Shown here piece after piece: positions 60,767-64,000 of a stretch of DNA of 64,000 bases. Under the pieces are notes generated by a model that worked only from the letters and a program-made list of their open reading frames with translations, made no database searches and was not told where the DNA came from. The DNA lies in contig OU744450.1 in assembly GCA_916610825.1 (NCBI GenBank), forward strand, positions 13,648,489-13,712,488. The letters are read 5' to 3'. This DNA comes from Haliclystus octoradiatus (lineage: Eukaryota; Cnidaria; Staurozoa; Stauromedusae; Haliclystidae). The translations under genes were made by a program, and so were the position numbers. Every line of letters begins with the position of its first letter. Positions within the stretch are counted from its first letter, which is position 1.

Positions 60767-61993
60767 CATAGAATCCTGTATACGAGTATCTGAATGATAC
60801 TTTAAATCTTCTATATTAATATAGTATTCAGACTTAAGCAATGCTCTTTGCGTTTATTTTCAATCTATTTTACTCCATTTTCACAACTTATTGTAGCTTT
60901 GACTAGCATTTCTCAAAAGGCACAGCGTGTTTCTATTAAAAATCCGCGCTCGTTCTAGTCTCTACAATGACGTCACTTCAGGAGAATTTAGATATGATCA
61001 TCATTTTGAGCTTTTTAATTTCAAAATAAACAGGTTATTTATTTTATAAAACAAATAGAAAACGGTTATCCGTGTTATGTACTCTGATACGAACACTTTG
61101 GGTGCTATGAGACACTCAAGAGGCCAAACTCACTCGTCTACGGGCTCATGACTTTTTAAGCCTCTTTCATGTCTCATTACGCACCCAGCGTGTTCGTTCG
61201 TTTTCTATTAGTTAAATATATAACTGGTGATTGAAGAAATACAGAGACAATTATATTTAGTTATGTGAATATTTATGTGAATATTGATGTTTTAATTGAG
61301 CAATTAGACATGGCTGGAATGGTAGACCTAGACATTGACCTTATCGAGATAGTAACAGAACTTGCTCTATTTAAATCAGCCCCACTTGATGGAGAAACAG
61401 CAGGCGTGTTATTTGATGGTATTTAAATTTCATGTAAGGCATAATGTAGTACATCGCTACAAGATTTCAATTGAGCGGCAGACGGTCTGTTGTTATAATT
61501 TGTGATGGATAGTTCGCTCCTGTGGCCTGATATTGCCATAATGCGGCGATTGCTAAAGCCAGCATCAGACCATGATTATCAATGATTATCAACAATTTCT
61601 GACAGACGCCCAATCTGTGATATAGAAATATGAATAAATTATATAAGTAATGATTATCAACAATTCATGCGATGTTTTTATGAATTTTATTTAAATCTAT
61701 TGATCAATTGAAATAATATTATATGAAAATTAGGTTTACCTCGGTATATTTTCATTGAATATTCCGTTGCTCTCTTCGTACATTTAGCCTAAACAGATTT
61801 TAATAATTCATCAATATCTTCATCTGTTGTCTCAGAAAATTGTTTATTCAGACTCAAACTAAAATCAAATGCTTGTTGATTAGCCATTTTGGAAAAACTT
61901 GAAGCTGTGTTTTTTTTCCAACGCATTGTTATGGTGATTTGGCGTCAAGGCTCTTAGCCAATCAAATAGAAAAGATCACAATTGTTCTGTTCT
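60767..61993. other. Stretch with hairpin and two tiny gene-like frames
   Basis: It holds the hairpin at 61090-61196 (listed separately). ATG at 61311 opens 38 codons (MAGMVDLDIDLIEIV) to a GTATTT donor-like site or stop. On minus, ATG at about 61887 opens 32 codons (MANQQAFDFSLSLNKQ, FSETTDEDIDELLKSV) with a look of the N-terminus of Crypton-derived proteins. Neither is certain. Confidence 0.35.
61090..61196. repeat. Inverted repeat hairpin
   Basis: CGAACACTTTGGGTGC-TATGAGAC on the left pairs with GTCTCATTACGCACCCAGCG TGTTCG on the right with few mismatches; the loop is about 55 bases. Foldback type, unknown family. Confidence 0.65.
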
Positions 61994-62816
61994 AAAGCGA
62001 TTTATTGCAGAATTTTGTTTCATTTAAAATATTTTTGATGCTCCCATTCTTGAATATTTTATAACAAGAAGCAATATTATGCTCATTTTTCACATCTTTT
62101 TTTACTTAAAAATTCTTTGTTTTAAAGGAATCTCAGTATTTTGATAGACTGCCATTAAAATGATATGATAATATTATCAGATGTTATCTATATATATTGC
62201 AATACAGATTTGTTAATCCAAATCGAACGCGATCCGATCGTATCGTGTCGGATTCGGGTTGATATTTTAGCTCTTTTGACAGGATCGAAATTGAAGTGCT
62301 TTTAAGGATAATTACAGATTTCGAAATTTGACTGAGTATTTGTAATTGTAATAATTAATGTGCTCTAGCTTCCTTTCAGCACATAAAATAAAGTTTTTAT
62401 ATGTAGATATAGCTACCTTGAATGCATAAAATTGACCGGCTGCCTTTGAGCATGGTCTTCAAATATTCACTGAGTCACACCACTATTTGTAGCTTGAAAA
62501 ATTGCATTTACTTTTCAACTTTTAGCCTGCAAGGCGCATTGGTCTATTTTATTCTTTTAATATGCCGTTCTCTATACAGCTCAATCGACTCAATTGATGT
62601 GAAATGAATCAAATTTTTATGAAGGAAATGATTAAGATGTCTTGATTAATTGTATATCGTTTCAATATATATTGTGTCTCATGTTCTCCTCAAAAGTTCA
62701 CTCTCCGTATGACACAGTGATAGTCAGCTTAGTCAATTGTTTAATTATTTTTGCTATTTTGTGATCTGAAAGGCTTATCACACAAGGTCTAGTACTGGAC
62801 CTAAACTATTTGCTAA
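61994..62816 (+). mobile_element. Non-autonomous Helitron, copy H, 3' end
   Basis: Last 820 bases of the family. Hairpin GGTCTAGTACTGGACC, then CTAA at 62813-62816, which still fits the CTRR rule. It carries the extra piece also seen in copies B and D (62440-62580). 5' truncated. Confidence 0.68.
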
Positions 62817-63891
62817 TATGGGTACATGCATATATATATAGGTGAACTATAAAGCCAACTGGCTGTAGAGGGATTATTATATGGCATCATCATATTGTTA
62901 ACAATACTGCATAATAGTTCTGATTGTCGTGACTTAGTTGGATCGACTTCTGAGGCCGATGTTATACTTGTGTCGTACATTCTGTAAGCCATGCCCGAGA
63001 ATGCGCAGTAGCACGCAGTCTACTTCTATATATTATGGTTTAAATATCTAAGAATCTGAGTTCCTTATTTGAACCAGCTCATCGTATGGTTCATCCCATT
63101 AGAGACATTCTGAATATGATTTGCACCGATCCATTGACCTTACTAAATATGATTTACAGTATGAGACTATAATAAATGTTCTATTCTAAAATCAACTTCA
63201 GTAAACTAACTGTAAATTAACTTTGTAGAACTGATGATATCTCATTATTTCAAAGCTCCCTCCGCTAAAGATAAATTATATCTATCTTCGAAAAGAGCCA
63301 CTGCTATTAAAAAAAGGAGTGGTAAAGGTGCCTTCTGTAGAGTGACATCGTCTACATTACATTTTTGCATCTTGGGTGTGTATCAAAAGTCATTTGGTTT
63401 ACGATCTGTATTATATTCATATTCAGCTACTTTTAATAACCCGTTCCTGAAAACATGTATATATACTTTTTAATCTGAATTATATGTTCAAGATGTTCAA
63501 GTTAATATAATATAGTCCGTTAGTATACGCAATTGGCCTGTACAGTCAACCGTTTAGGTATCCTTCTTTATTTAATCTGTTATTATTATTTCTGATACAT
63601 ATACAATGATTTGGTTTGGTTTCACTTGGTTTCATTCGGTACAATGAACATTTGAGTTGTTCAGCATGAAATACTTTAATTGTGTTTCGTAACTGCGTTC
63701 AAATTGTTCTTAACAATCAAAATGTCGAAGAATGTATTGAAATTCATGTTCTTACAGATTCATCCTGCTGAGTAACTTTCTGGACAACAATACATGAATT
63801 TCACTTCAATATTTTTCATTGTTGCATTTGGAAGATAAGCTAACTGAATTCGTTTCAGTTTTCGAAAAGTGAGATATCTGCCTGTTTTAGA
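62817..63891. other. Probable upstream region of the next gene
   Basis: No transposon recognised. A 79-residue frame at 63234-63473 has no domain. TATA-like and repeated GGTTTCA motifs near 63610-63640 are seen, but I cannot assign a promoter. Confidence 0.4.
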
Positions 63892-63973
63892 ATGGCGAAA
63901 CCTACAAATATTTACTATTTAATAGCTATATGTCTTTTCGCTATAGAAGTCAACTGTGTCCCATTTTCCAGAG
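63892..63973 (+). CDS. First exon with signal peptide of a secreted or membrane protein
   Basis: ATG at 63892 opens MAKPTNIYYLIAICLFAIEV and goes on NCVPFSR before a GTAAGA donor at 63974. The 27 residues have a short basic start, a hydrophobic core (YYLIAICLFAI) and a polar end with a likely cleavage site near VNC-VP: a standard signal peptide. The exon ends in phase 1 (AGA G), the usual phase for joining Ig-type exons and the phase of the three Ig exons at the left of the window. The rest of the gene is beyond the edge. It could be a neighbour of the same family, but only the phase and strand support that. Confidence 0.6.
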
Positions 63974-64000
63974 GTAAGACCATTTTCAATTAAATCTCAT

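Noticed and set aside
63234-63473. 79-residue frame upstream of the last exon
   Set aside because: No recognisable domain, no splice or homology support.
1-64000. CRISPR array, bacterial operons, prophage
   Set aside because: Introns, LINEs and Helitrons show eukaryotic DNA; no spaced direct repeats of CRISPR type are present.

Overview
The window is AT-rich animal DNA with GT-AG introns and a heavy load of old transposons. No bacterial gene layout is present. The repeat mix is non-autonomous Helitrons, Penelope-like elements, an ISL2EU-type transposon carrying a YqaJ nuclease, several LINE types and LTR fossils. This suits an aquatic invertebrate such as a cnidarian or tunicate, but I cannot name the species.

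Host genes are few. On the + strand, five exons between 1570 and 21348 form the 3' part of a gene for a probably extracellular protein: three Ig-like domains, each on its own phase-1 exon, followed by a lamin-tail-like (LTD) domain of the kind common in secreted bacterial proteins. The LTD is split by an 8.2 kb intron full of repeats. A poly(A) signal follows at 21726, and an orphan exon-like open stretch lies at 21800-21972. At the right edge (63892-63973), ATG, a signal peptide and a phase-1 splice donor mark the first exon of another secreted or membrane protein gene on the same strand. Its phase would fit the same kind of Ig exon.

The rest is mostly mobile DNA. Eight copies of one Helitron family (A to H; about 2.6 kb, no coding capacity, 3' hairpin plus CTAG) lie at 6.5-11.9, 17.9-20.9, 30.8-42.3 and 62.0-62.8 kb, partly in head-to-tail pairs. 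Copy D contains a 3.65 kb inverted-repeat transposon flanked by duplicated TA, and a LINE fragment. Most of that transposon recurs at 57.5-60.8 kb. Copies C and F share a tRNA-like (SINE) insert at the same junction.

From 23.2 to 27.6 kb lies a decayed ISL2EU-type transposon: YqaJ/SWIM/zinc-finger protein on +, THAP and DDE transposase on -. From 27.9 to 29.8 kb are LINE and Ty3/Gypsy remains. At 42.3-44.8 kb two Penelope-like copies are fused head to head, and each carries a hammerhead-ribozyme-like motif. A third, 3'-truncated copy is at 46.6-48.2 kb, followed by a probable solo LTR, a nearly full-length LINE (49.5-52.9 kb) and fragments of two more LINEs (53.0-55.2 kb). A satellite of about 150 bp units packed with TGATCA fills 55.2-55.9 kb.
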